DNA of 64,000 bases from Caenorhabditis remanei (lineage: Eukaryota > Nematoda > Chromadorea > Rhabditida > Rhabditidae). The DNA lies in assembly GCF_010183535.1 (NCBI RefSeq), contig NC_071332.1, positions 18,972,001 to 19,036,000 on the forward strand, in the 5' to 3' direction. A model generated the notes under the pieces. It did no database searches. It was given only the letters and a program-made list of their open reading frames with translations, and was not told where the DNA came from. Every line of letters starts with the position of its first letter. Position 1 is the first letter of the stretch. Below are positions 40,429 through 51,377 of this stretch, in pieces. The position numbers and the translations under genes were made by a program.

Positions 40429-42538
40429 ATGAATCGACAAGTGGCTCAAAGAGCACATCAATTTCTTCGCAAGAACCGCAACACCGCCAAAATTTTCATA
40501 TTTTTCGAGGCCGTCAGAGGTGTGCCGCCTCATGAAGCCTACATGAACACGTGCCGAATGTTTGGCTCCTCCGATTACATCACTTATCAGGAATTCGAGT
40601 TTTGGTTCATGAGATTCTCGAGTGGGGAGTTTGCAATGGCTTGTGATAGGAGGTGGGTTGATTGGGAGGAGAATACACAATTGAAAATTTGAATTTTTAG
40701 TGAGGAGGACCCTAAACATCGAACATTGATGCAGTTGCCGATGGAGATTCTGGATAAGATTGCGAAGGAGTTGGATCTAATGGATAGGTAGGTACTGTAG
40801 GGTACTGTATCTTGGGGATGTTTGGGAACCGAGACATTTGGCAACCTTGACATTTTGACACCAAACGTATCGGTTCTTAAACGTCTAAATTTGAGAATTC
40901 CCGGAGTCATTTTGCGGCGCAGAGAAAGGGGCGTGTCTCGGCTCCTCCCACTTTTGCAATTCGCCGGACATTCTATAAAAAATATTGCGAAATTGTCTTT
41001 TCGACCGAAAAAAAAAAACAAAAAACGACGGGTTTTTTTTATGAAAAAATCGAATTATCTAAACCGTGCCGCACTTTTCGTCAGAGTGTGCGGCAAGTTG
41101 CCAGAGTAGGAGGAGTCAATTTTGGCCCGTAACTCGTTTCGAACAGAGTTTTATGAGGTGAAAAATAAACTAAAATGTAGATCTCGGCAAGTTCTATGTC
41201 TGTGACATAATACGAGGCAGATGGGAAGTCGGGACGGGATAAAGTGCCAAAAACCTGAAAACGGACAAAAAAGCCATTCTAGTTCCTCCAACAAATAGCC
41301 ATCCGGTTCATATTATATCAAAAACAGAGAACTTGCCAAAATCTACATTTTGGTATACTTTTCAGCTCATAAAACTCAATTTGAAAAGCGAGTTACGCCC
41401 CGGTGAGGTTGACAAGTATGGTTAGACGGTCTTTCATTTTATGACACCTTATCTTTGCAGAATGGTCCTCCAAAAAGTGAATCGATTCTTCCGTCACTTC
41501 ATTGGCACCTGGAACCCCGGATTCTCCTACATCTCCCTTATAATCGATAAGGACTCCTCCACCCTCTGGCTAGACAACTATCATATACAATACAGAGATG
41601 GCCAAGATGGATTCGGAATGGCATCTATGTGTAGAGTGGTGTCGAGTGAAGGGAGACGAGCGAAGAATGTACAAGACTGTAGTCATGTGGAGTTGGCGGT
41701 TCGGGATATGTTACGGATAGCCGAGCATCCGAAGACGAAGTTGGAGAAGTTGTTGGTCGACTTTCGAATTTCAAACCGACAATTTGTGAACCGAGGTGTT
41801 GAAGCACTGTTCCTCTCTAAAAACTTCAATCAAATCCATACGAAAGCAGTCGAAATTGTGACACATTCTGAAATGGGAGAGATGGCAATTCTTCCCAAAT
41901 TGAAACCTGAGCCACTCAGTGTCATCACGCTGGATATGAATGGATGTATACGTGATGGACATACAAATGGTGAGGAGCAAGTGGCGAGATTCACGGCAAT
42001 TAGCGAGTTGGATCAATGCAAACAGGCGGATTTAATTGAGTTGAAAACAGAGAGATTGAAGTCGGAGGATTTTCCGATTGAACGATTTGGGGATTTCAAG
42101 GCGGTCTCGTTGCATTTCAAGAATCCGAACAATCCATTCCAGATTTCCGACTTTTTGAGATGGAGAAGGGTGAGTAGGGTCGCGGAAACGCGCTCCTCGT
42201 TGTGGACCTTAGGCCTTGTACTACTGCTCTCCTTCAAGGTCGTTAGGAATCTGGTTTCAAAACGTCCTGGTTTTGAAATATCTCGGTTTTTCCAGATTCT
42301 CCTCCTCCCAACAACCAAATTACCGTGGTTCGAAGTGAAGTCATCCGGTAATATCTCTCGGAATACGTTCGTCAGAAAACTTGGAAAAAGTGCTATTGAA
42401 GTAGAGGGTCGAGAGGGCGTCCGACATTGCAAGATTCCAAAAACCAACGATTATCTGGAAGTAGATTTCAGTCGTTTCGGGTGCAGAAATGCTCGAATTG
42501 TTATGACGAAGAAGAGTTATGATGATGTGAGTAATTAG
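40429..42538 (+). CDS. FBXA protein, single HTH - F-box - FTH, divergent
   Basis: Exons 40429-40652 (HTH, MNRQVAQRAHQFLRKNRN ... EFEFWFMRFSSGEF), 40701-40787 (F-box start, LMQLPMEILDKIAKELDL), 41461-42169 (MVLQKVNRFFRHFIG, FTH core with KTKLEKLLVDF and PKLKPEPLSVI) and 42296-42538 (FTH end, IPKTNDYLEVDF). Exactly 421 codons (420 aa). I chose the ATG at 40429 because a TTTCCAG spliced-leader-type acceptor ends at 40414; an in-frame ATG at 40381 would add 16 residues that no relative has. The second intron (40788-41460) is long and contains an inverted-repeat element and a gggcgtgtctcggctcctcc repeat. Confidence 0.75.
41130..41410. repeat. Inverted-repeat element in FBXA intron
   Basis: ttatgaggtgaaaaataaac and aaaatgtagatctcggcaag at the left mirror cttgccaaaatctacatttt and atacttttcagctcataaaa at the right. 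A related element occupies the equivalent intron of the gene at 43822-45233 (about 44635-44860), so either the same family inserted twice or it predates the duplication. Confidence 0.65.
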
Positions 42539-43451
42539 AAGTAATATTGACTATTTTGAATAGTATTTTTGATTTTATTCGGATAAATTTCATTGAATTT
42601 TACTATTTTGAGTTGCATACCTCGTAAACTTTTGTTGATAGTAAAAGTCGGAAACGGAATTCCTACTTTTTTTGCTTCTGACTTCCGACTTAGCAAAGTA
42701 TATAGCAAAGTACCCCACAGCAGAGTTACTGTAACTACAGAAGACGCCGGAAATGTTTACAATCGCTCCAGTTTTGAACGCAAACGTACAGGTCACAGTA
42801 ATCTGTTAGCACCATGCCAAACTTTATTTTCGGGGATTTTGCGGATCTCTTGAAAACAATGAGTTGCTGGACAGGTACAAATCTCAAATAGTTCTGAGAT
42901 ATCTGTGGCGCACGCGACGCAACCGCAGTGCCTCTCCACAACCCCGGGAATCATAAATTCAAAGTAAGACAACCAAAGTTAGCTGTAGAAGCATAATGTT
43001 GGAGTCAGTTCTAGCTTGTTATAGTCAGTGTATCCTATGAACTGACTGAGAATACTTTGTATCAATGAAACCTGGTTACAATCCTTCACGTCAAAAAGTA
43101 AGAATCCTGGGAGATAATTAATTTGATTTATTATCGAACAATTGAATAGAATAATTGGACAATCAAAAAATTATATGTAAAAGAATAATGATGGAATGTA
43201 GTTTGTGATTACAGGAACTGAAAATTCCGCCCAAATTTCAGTTCGATTGCAATTTACTTCTTCAATTCTCAACCCTGGTGATTTTGATATCTCTCGAATG
43301 CAACATGATCTCAAAGTACTGCTGACTATTTGGAATGGGAATATGATAGAAGAACGAGTTGATTTCAATTGCATCAAATTCTCTTTCCAGTAAACACATA
43401 ATCCATTCCCACGGAACAGATGGACAGCTCAGTTGGACACATTGTTGGACT
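42539..43451. other. Intergenic, no gene recognised
   Basis: Contains ttccgacttccg-type dispersed repeats near 42640-42690. A short open frame at 43205-43393 has no family resemblance and no exon context, so I do not call it. Confidence 0.45.
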
Positions 43452-43826
43452 TGTGAGGTGAGTATAGTCTGAAAGTAGAGTATGAACTACATATCATAGC
43501 AGAAATACGAAACATACCTTGACCATCCGCAGAATCAAGATCTCTTTGCTATTGCTACATGTACCTCGGTTGGGTATATGTCTTCCAGTCTGTGTGCACC
43601 GGGACCAAGACCTCTGGTGGGGTCTAGGTGGCGGTCTTTTCATTTACATTACATAACAGAACACAATTAGAATAAAGGTATTTATTAGGGTGCACATAAA
43701 TGAGGATTAAATATAAAAGAGTAAATATAAAAGGAACGAAGAAAGGGATGGGACCGAGGAGGTGGTCTCTCGGTCACCATCCATGATCGGTGCGCGGAGC
43801 CCGACTGGCTAGTCGGCGTCCTCACA
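43452..43826 (-). mobile_element. Candidate solo LTR
   Basis: 375 bp bounded by TGTGAGG and CCTCACA, the TG...CA form of LTR ends. Read on the minus strand it has TATA-like ttttatattta (around 43700-43735) followed by AATAAA (around 43680). No flanking 5-bp duplication is visible (GGACT versus TTTCT), so it may be a rearranged or partial copy. It replaces the end of the FBXA gene at 43822-45233. Confidence 0.45.
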
Positions 43827-45233
43827 TTTCTCTGCGCCCTTCCATTTCTCTGCGCCCTCTAAAGGGGCGTGCCCTATTTCTTGCTCTTCTTACCGTTCGC
43901 TCCCTGGCACTGTGCTCCAACCTGAGATTGAACTTCGGACAATCCATCAATAATTCAAATGGAAAATCAATCTTCGAGTGGCAATGCAAAGTTCGATTCT
44001 CTGCTTTCTTCCATACCTCCGTCTCCATAATCTTCCGAATTCTCTCCTTGTTATCCTCTTCTGATTTCAATTCGACTTTCCAGTCTTTCATCTCAATTTC
44101 CAATTCTTCAATAGTCACCGGGTCGATGTATGGTAAAATCATACTCTCTTCATTAGAGTAATGTGTGATAATCTTAACTTTCTTCACACGAATTTTCCGT
44201 TTCAGACACTTCAATCTTGTCTCGAATTCCTCAAAGTTGCCCAATGACTTGTTCTCAATGGAAATCTCTTCCAGCACTTGTTTCTGATTCTTGAGTGCAA
44301 AAAACATATTGTACATAGCCATTTCCCAGTGAATCGCCTTGGGGACTATCTTATCCCGATGTCTATGAACACGAACGAGACAGTCATCATCCTTAAGCTC
44401 CTCGAGCATACTCCATGTCGCCTTCGAATCATATAGAACCGAAAAATGTTCGAATTCCGCAACTCTATCTGATCGACGTAAATCCAACTTCTGGTTTCTG
44501 TCATCCAACCAGAGTCTTGTTCTTTCTGATTCAAATCTGACTAAGATTTTTATGAAATTTGATGGTGTCGTGTCGATGAAAGTTCGAAGGCTTCCGAACA
44601 CTTTTCGCAAGCGCATTCTAGAAAAATAGAAGTTAGATACTCAGTTTTCTGAGCTGAAAAGTATACCAAACTGTAGATCTCGGTGAGATCTATGGCTGTA
44701 ATTCTACTAGAGACCAGTCGTTTATGTGCCGCGGAACAGTAACGCCTAGTCATTTGGCCCGTTGTAGGTCACAGCTATAGAACTCGCTGAGATCTACATT
44801 TTGATCCACTTTTCAGATCAGAAAACTCAGTTGGAAGCTAGTTACGAGCCAGACGGCCCGTGTCGGCAAGTATGAGCGAGATCTATAAAATTAGACTTAC
44901 TTTTCACGAATGTTGAGACCGCCTGCAATTTGCTCCATAATCTCTAGCGGCATATCCATCAGTGACCGAGTTTTCGGGTCTTGGCTGAAATTTTTTGATT
45001 TAAAAAAAAAGTTATGCTGGAGAAACGTTAACCTACCTCCTATCGTAATCCATACTATAATCTCCCCTGAGAAATCTCATGTACCAAAACTCATAGTCTT
45101 GATAGCTCATTGCATCCTCTCCAACTTTTCTGGCATACTTTTGATAGGCACGGAAAACCGGAACATGGTGGATAGTTTCTAAGATAAGAAGATCACGAAA
45201 TTGACGGGGACTGTATTGGAGAATGTGGGTCAT
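43822..45233 (-). pseudogene. FBXA gene, 3' end lost to LTR-like insertion
   Basis: Exon 1 (about 45036-45233, ATG at 45233 right after a TTTCAG acceptor) is an HTH (MTHILQYSPRQFRDLLILET). Exon 2 (about 44902-44984) is the F-box start (SQDPKTRSLMDMPLEIMEQI). Exon 3 (43822-44619) has the F-box end (MRLRKVFGSLRTFID) and FTH core (ALKNQKQVLEEISIENKSL, PYIDPVTIEELEIE). At CPKFNLRLEHS similarity to the two tandem paralogues stops; the frame runs into foreign sequence (ARERTVRRARN..., basic) and a stop at 43822. The final FTH exon (normally VLQCAKIGFATG) is absent. It may still be translated as a C-terminally altered protein. Confidence 0.7.
44635..44860. repeat. Inverted-repeat element in FBXA intron
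   Basis: cagttttctgagctgaaaag and tgtagatctcggtgagatct on one side, agaactcgctgagatctaca and cacttttcagatcagaaaac on the other. Same family and same relative intron as the element at 41130-41410. Confidence 0.65.
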
Positions 45234-46569
45234 AGCTGAAATGAATAACATTTTTTACACAAAATGATATGGAATGAGAGAAAGGATATTAAATCAATGA
45301 GTAATGCGCGGGGGGTCGTCTGCAGACCTAACCAAATATTGAATAACAAGGTTCTGTTCATAAAAGAAAAGGAAAAATGAGTGAAAGTGGAGATTGTCTG
45401 AGGTGTGTCTGCACAGTATATTGAGTGACATGGAGATCGTTGCGAGACCCATTGCGGCGTGCGTCTACGCTGTGCAATAGGGCACATCTACTACGATGAG
45501 AATTGGTTCGCACGTAAATACAACAAAAGAGATGCTCACTGCATAAATAGCTCACGGCTAATTGCCACGTCATCATTCTATGTAGAAAGGTGTCCGTGCT
45601 GTCCACTTGTCACATCATGTGACAAGCTATCCGTCATGTGTGTCCGCCCGACAAACATAAAAAGTCCTAAAGCCTCATCAGCCAATAGAAGTATGCCACG
45701 TCACCAATACAATATTGCACACAAGGCGATTGAAATAAGTGGAACCGTGCTCTAATGCAACGACGGACGAAATCGAGAGAGGTGGCAGCGGGGCGCAACT
45801 AATTTCTCCACCCTTCTCAATGAAATTTCGTTAAAAAATGTTTTTTTCTGCGTTCATATTTGAGAATAAGTTCACGAAAATGATAGCGGGCTGTTTTGGA
45901 GGACGTAGTACATTTTGGAAACAGAGAATAAATGACAAGGTTCAATTAGCATCACAGTGTTCTTACAACTGCGCTCTACTGCAACCAAGGGAAATAAGGT
46001 GGGGAATTGAGAGACGCAGAGAAATAAAGGCAAGGGCGTTTCGATGCCGCGCAGTAGTAAGAACTGTACTGCGCTAACATAAAGAAAAAAGGAAAATGTG
46101 TTGAGTGAAGGGAAGATCGTTTGAGGTGTGTCTGCGCAGTGTATTGAGTGACATAAAGATCGTTGCAAGACCCATTGCGGTGTGCGTCAACGCAGTGCAA
46201 TATTGCGCATCTGCTAAGATGTCGGTTGGTTCTCACGTAAAAGGCTAACTACCACGTCATCATCCTATGCAACCTTACACACGTAATCTCCGTTCAGTCC
46301 GATTACCACATCATGTATGTTCAAACACCTTCGACAAACATGAAAGGTTCTAGAGCCTTGTCAGCCAATGACCAAAGACCAACCCACGAGAGCGTTCCGA
46401 GACCCGCCTTGGCTTACAAGCCAGGGGGTCAAATATCAAAAAATGAAAGTCACTTTGCGGCTACTTCGTTAAAATAAAGTATACTTTATTATTGAACAAT
46501 ATTTGATATTGAAAAAAAAACAGATGAACAGGAGAAAAAAGAATTATAACCTTGAATAACTGAAGACAA
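45234..46569 (-). promoter_or_regulatory. Repetitive 5' flank of FBXA genes with CCACGTCA boxes
   Basis: No coding exon. Two copies of a ~350-bp unit (about 45360-45720 and 46085-46440), each with gagtgacat.gagatcgttg and a downstream CCACGTCA box (45565-45572, 45696-45703, 46252-46259). The boxes read TGACGTGG on the coding strand of the adjacent gene. A cttacaactgcgc foldback element (45958-46073) separates the copies. Confidence 0.5.
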
Positions 46570-47924
46570 TCATTGAATCCTTGTGATAACAAAAGTCGAG
46601 AAATCGTCTTCCCGTCGTGGTGTAATCTCAAAAAACTCCCGACCATTCTCCGGAATACGATGCGTCCAGTCTCGCACTGATACACCTGTGGCAAATCCAA
46701 TTTTGGCACATTGCAAGACGGGTGAGGTGATGAGTTCCTGAAAATTCTTACTATAAGAATTGAGCCACACAGCTAATGTGAGAACTCAAAAAATACAAAC
46801 CTCAACAATGTTCAAAAACTCATTAACCCCATTATACTGATGGAATCGAAGAGTAAACTTCGGGCAATCCATCAATGTAACAATTGGGAATACAGTTTTT
46901 GAGTGACAGTACAATATTGGGGTCTCTGCTCTCTTCCATTGATCAGACTCCACAATTGTTCGAATTCTCTTTTCTTCTCCAACTTGCATACCAACTTTCG
47001 AATCTACCATTTCCACTTCCACTCTCTCGATAGTCTCCGGATCGATGTACGGTAGAATCATTGTTTCCTCATTAGAGTAATTCGTGACAATCTTCAACTT
47101 TTTCACACGAATTTTTTGGGTTAGAGCCCTCAATTTTGGCTCGAATTCCTCAAAGTTATCGAATGACTTATTCTCAATCACGAGCTCTTCCAACACTTGT
47201 TTCGGATTCTTCAAGGCAAACGCCACATCATTCATAGCCATTTCCCAGTGTTTCGCATTTGAAACTATCTTATTCCAACATCCACCTCTAAGCAGACAGT
47301 CTCCGTCTTCAAGTTCGATATAACTACGATCTGACTTGGACATGAATGTAACCGAGTGAATATCGAACTCCTGATCTTTCCGTTCTTGAAGTCTACCGTA
47401 GCCGACTAATGGTAACATGTGTCGGACGCGTGTTCTATCATCTAACCATAATCTGGTTTTTTCCGATTCAAATATTACTCGAATTTTTTGGAAAGTAGAT
47501 GGTTTCATGTCGATGATAGTGCGAAGTTTTCGGCACACTTTTCGGAATACCATTCTGAAAATCAACTTGACTCACATGGCGACAAGGAACACTTACCTCT
47601 GTCTGATATCCAATTCATCTGTGATTTGTTCTATTATCTCTAGCGGCATTTGCATCAACGACCGGGGTTTCGGGTCCTGGCTATAAGTTTTAAAATTAGA
47701 AGGTATGCTGGAGGGAAGTTAACCTACCTCCTATCGTAATCCATATCATACTCTCCCCTGAGAAATCTCATGTACCAAAACTCAAAGTCTTGATAACTCA
47801 TTGAATCTTGTCCAACTTTACGGGAAAAGTTTTGATATGCACGAAAAACCGGAATCTGGTCGAGAGCTTCATAGAGAATGAGAGATCGAAATATATGGGG
47901 ACTGTTTTGAAGAATGTGGGACAT
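46570..47924 (-). CDS. FBXA protein, single HTH - F-box - FTH, intact
   Basis: Exons 47728-47924 (HTH, MSHILQNSPHIFRSLILYEA ... MDYDRR), 47597-47680 (F-box start, RSLMQMPLEIIEQITDELDI), 46801-47554 (MVFRKVCRKLRTIID, FTH core with ALKNPKQVLEELVI and PYIDPETIERVEVE) and 46570-46737 (FTH end, LQCAKIGFATGVSV ... DDFSTFVITRIQ). Exactly 401 codons (400 aa). The acceptor of exon 2 is CTTATAG rather than TTTCAG. A tandem twin follows at 49166-50572; the pair differ mainly in the first half of exon 3 and in the last exon, where this copy lacks about 13 residues. Confidence 0.85.
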
Positions 47925-49165
47925 AACTGAAATGAATAAGAGGTTTCTACACGCAAGGATATGGAATGGAAGAAAGGATATGAAATTATTGAGTAATGCG
48001 CGGGGGTCTTCTGCAGACCAAACCAAATATCAATTGCTGCCAATCTCAAGGACAAGATCTCGGTGGGCCATCTGCCACGTCATCATTTCTCGTCTCCATG
48101 TAACAAGAGAGGCCCTCAACAAATATTGAGGGTCCCCACTGGCTCATCTGCCCACGTCTACTTGCCACGTCACTTTTTACTTGGCCTTGCTCACAAAAAC
48201 ACAAGTAGAAAGGTTCCGTGCAGTCCGATTGTCACATCATGTCTATTCAAGGACTCTCTACAAACATGAAAGGTCCTAGAGTCTTATCAGCGAATAAAAG
48301 TATGCCACGTCACCAATACAATCTTGCACACAAGGCAATTGAAATAAGTGGAACCGTGCTCTAATACGACAACTGAATAAAGGAAGAAATTGGGGCGCAC
48401 CTAATGTCGCCCGTTCTAAATCTCTTTTCTGCGTTTATTTTTGAGAATAAGTTCACTAAATTGATTTTGAGGACGTGAGGCCTTTTGGAAACAGAGAACG
48501 CAATAAATGACAATGTTCTATTACTGAAACCAAGGGAAATAAGGTGGAAAATTGAGAGACGCAGAGACATAGGGCGTTTCGGTGGGGCGCAGGTGTAAGA
48601 ACTCTACTGTGCTAATATAAAGAAAAAAGGAAAATGTGTTGAGTGAAGTGAAGATTGTCTGAGGTGTGTCTGCACAGTATATTGAGTGACATGAAGATTG
48701 TTGCGAGACCCATTGTGGTGTGCGTCAACGCTGCGCAATAGAGCGCATCTGCTACGATGTCGGTTAGTTCTCTCGTAAATACAACAAGAGAGTCTCCACT
48801 GTTTCATTATCCCACGGCTACTTGCCACGTCAATTTTCCACGTAGCCTTGCCCACACAAACACAAGTAGAAAGGTGACCGTACAATCCGCTTGCCACATC
48901 ATGTGTCTGCCCATTCAATCGACTCTCGAGGAAGGTCTCCACTGCCTCATTAGCAAATAGAAATTTGCCACGTCACCAACCCACGAGAGCGTTTCGAGAC
49001 CAGCTTTGGCTGAGTGATCGGCTCTTGATTACATTCCGAATATTAAAAGAAACGAAAAATTATTTTCTGCTATTGTGTTTTTTCATCATAAAACAATAAA
49101 TTATATTGGAAAAATGTTGTTGAACTAAAAAAACAATAATTATAACCTTCAATAATTGATGACTG
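47925..49165 (-). promoter_or_regulatory. Repetitive 5' flank with five CCACGTCA boxes
   Basis: No coding exon. Boxes at 48075-48082, 48165-48172, 48305-48312, 48825-48832 and 48968-48975, all in one orientation (TGACGTGG on the gene's strand). Contains further copies of the ~350-bp unit seen at 45.4 and 46.1 kb (about 48620-48980) and of the piece directly upstream of the start (gcgcgggggtcttctgcaga). A remnant of the foldback family is at about 48530-48605. Confidence 0.5.
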
Positions 49166-50572
49166 TCATTGAATTCTGGTGATAACAAAAGTCGAGAAGT
49201 CATCTACCGATTCTTGTGTAAAAAACTCCTGACTATTCGAAATTGGAACACGATGATGCATCCAGCCAATCTCAATCCCACCAATTGTGGCGATTACTTT
49301 AGCTCGGTCTGGCACTGATATACCTGTGGCAAATCCAATTTTGGCACACTGCAAGACGGGTGAGGTGAGGAGTGCCTGAAAAATTTGATTTTATGAATTC
49401 AGCCACACTGTTAATAGTAAGGTAAAAACTCAAGAAACACCCACCTGAACAATTTTCAAAAACTTATTAAACCCATTATACTGATGGAAACGAAGAGTAA
49501 ACCTCGGGCAATCCATCAATGTACCAATTGGGAAAACAGTTCTTGAGTGACAGTACAATATTGGGGTCTCTGCTCTCTTCCATTGATCATACTCCACAAT
49601 TGTTCGAATTCTCTTTTCTTTTCCTACTCTCATTCCAACTTTCGAATCTACCATTTCCACTTCCACTCTCTCGATAGTCTCCGGATCGATGTACGGTAGA
49701 ATCATTGTTTCCTCATTAGAGTAATTCGTGACAATCTTCAACTTTTTCACACGAATTTTTTGGGTTAGACCCCTCAATTTTGGCTCGAATTCCTCAAAGT
49801 TATCCAATGACTTATTCTCAATCACGAGCTCTTCCAACACTTGATTCGGATTCTTCAAGGCAAACGTTACATCATTCATAGCCATTTCCCAGTGTTTTGC
49901 ATTTGATACTATCTTATTCCGAAATCCACACCTAACCAGACAGTCGCCGTCTTCAAGTTCGATATACCTACGATCTGATTTGGACATGAATTTAACCGAG
50001 TGTCTATCAAACTCCTGATCGTTCCGTTCTTGAAGTCTACCGTAGCCGACTAATGGTAACATGTGTGGGTCGCGTGTTCCATCATCTAACCATAATCTGG
50101 TTTTATCCGATTCAAATATAACTCGGATTTTTTGGAAAGTAGATGGTTTCATGTCAATGATGGTGCGAAGATTTCGGCACACTTTTCGGAATACCATTCT
50201 GAAAATCTCTCAACTTTATTCCCAAGACGACAAAGGACACTTACCTCTGTCTGATATCTAATTCATCTGTGATTAGCTCCATTATCTCTAGCGGCAGTTG
50301 CATCAACGATCGGGGGTTTGGGTCCTGGCTGGAACTTTTCAAATCTGAACTTGTGCTGGAGGGAAGTTAACCTACCTTCTATCGTAATTCATGTCATACT
50401 CTCCCCTGAGAAATCTCATGTACCAAAATTCAAAGTCTTGATAACTCATTGAATCCTGTCCAATTTTACGGGCAAAGTTTTGATAGGCAAGGAAAACCGG
50501 AGCCTGGTCGAGTGCTTCATAGAGAATGAATGGTCGAAGTAGGTGGGTACTGTTTTGGAAACTGTGGGCCAT
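49166..50572 (-). CDS. FBXA protein, single HTH - F-box - FTH, intact
   Basis: Twin of the gene at 46570-47924. Exons about 50376-50572 (HTH, MAHSFQNSTHLLRPFILYEA), 50245-50330 (RSLMQLPLEIMELITDELDI), 49446-50200 (MVFRKVCRNLRTIID, FTH core with ALKNPNQVLEELVI) and 49166-49374 (LQCAKIGFATGISV ... DDFSTFVITRIQ). The last exon has an extra stretch (RAKVIATIGGIEIGWMHHR) relative to the twin. TTTCAG lies 3 bases before the ATG, fitting spliced-leader addition. Confidence 0.85.
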
Positions 50573-51117
50573 ATCTGAAATGAATAAGAGGTTTCTACAC
50601 GCAAGGATATGGAATAGGAGAAAGGATATGAAGTCATTGAGTAATGCGCGGGGGTCGTCTGCAGACCAAACCAAATATTGGATATCTCCCACTGCCAATC
50701 TCAAGGACAAGATCTCGGTGGGCCGTCTGCCACGTCATCATTTCTCGCCGTCTCCATTTAACAAGAGAGGCCCTCAACAAAAATTGAAGGTCCCCACTGC
50801 CTCATCTGCCCACGTCTACTTGCCACGTCACTTTTTACTTGGCCTTGTACATACAAACACAAGTAGAAAGGTTCCGTGCAGTCCGATTGTCACATCATGT
50901 GTGAAACAAGGAAGGTCCCACATTAACAAAGTATGCCACGTCACCAACACAATCTCGCGCACGAAGCAATGGAAATAAGTGAAACCGTGATCTATTTGGA
51001 ATCTGGTAAAGTATTGAAAACCAGAGAAAAAAAGAACAATTGTGAAGATTCGAACAGATTTCGAAAAGAACTTATATGAATAAGGATAGAACGAAACATG
51101 ACAGACTGAAAATTTTT
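50573..51117 (-). promoter_or_regulatory. 5' flank with three CCACGTCA boxes
   Basis: Copy of the flank at 47925-48400: gcgcgggggtcgtctgcaga near the start, then boxes at 50730-50737, 50823-50830 and 50936-50943, same orientation as before. Similarity to the other flanks ends near 50990. Confidence 0.5.
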
Positions 51118-51340
51118 ATTTTGACAAGGCCCGGCCAAAAAATTGCGGCCAAAATTTAAGTCCCGTAAGTTGGCGGCAAAGTCAAAAAATCATAAATTTT
51201 TGAACATTTTTCGCGAATCACTCAGAATTAGAAAAAATTCTGAAAAATCAACAGAAATAGTCACATTTTCGATGAGAAATTGAAAAAATTTTAGAAAAAA
51301 TTTGAAAAAAAGGATCATTTACAACCATGAAAAAATAAAT
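51118..51340. repeat. Degenerate copy of the GC-rich foldback element
   Basis: acaaggcccggcc at the left and an internal AT-rich part (attagaaaaaattctgaaaa, cacattttcgatgagaaatt) match the elements at 23235-23595 and 56421-56724. The right end is not recognisable. Confidence 0.55.
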
Positions 51341-51377
51341 TATTTCCATTCAATTTTTCAGTTTCCAGCCCCAAAAA

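Noticed and set aside
45360..46440. Repeated open frames in the 45.4-46.4 kb flank, such as those with HLSRCAILHC
   Set aside because: They come from the duplicated ~350-bp flank unit, have no splice context and differ in frame between copies.
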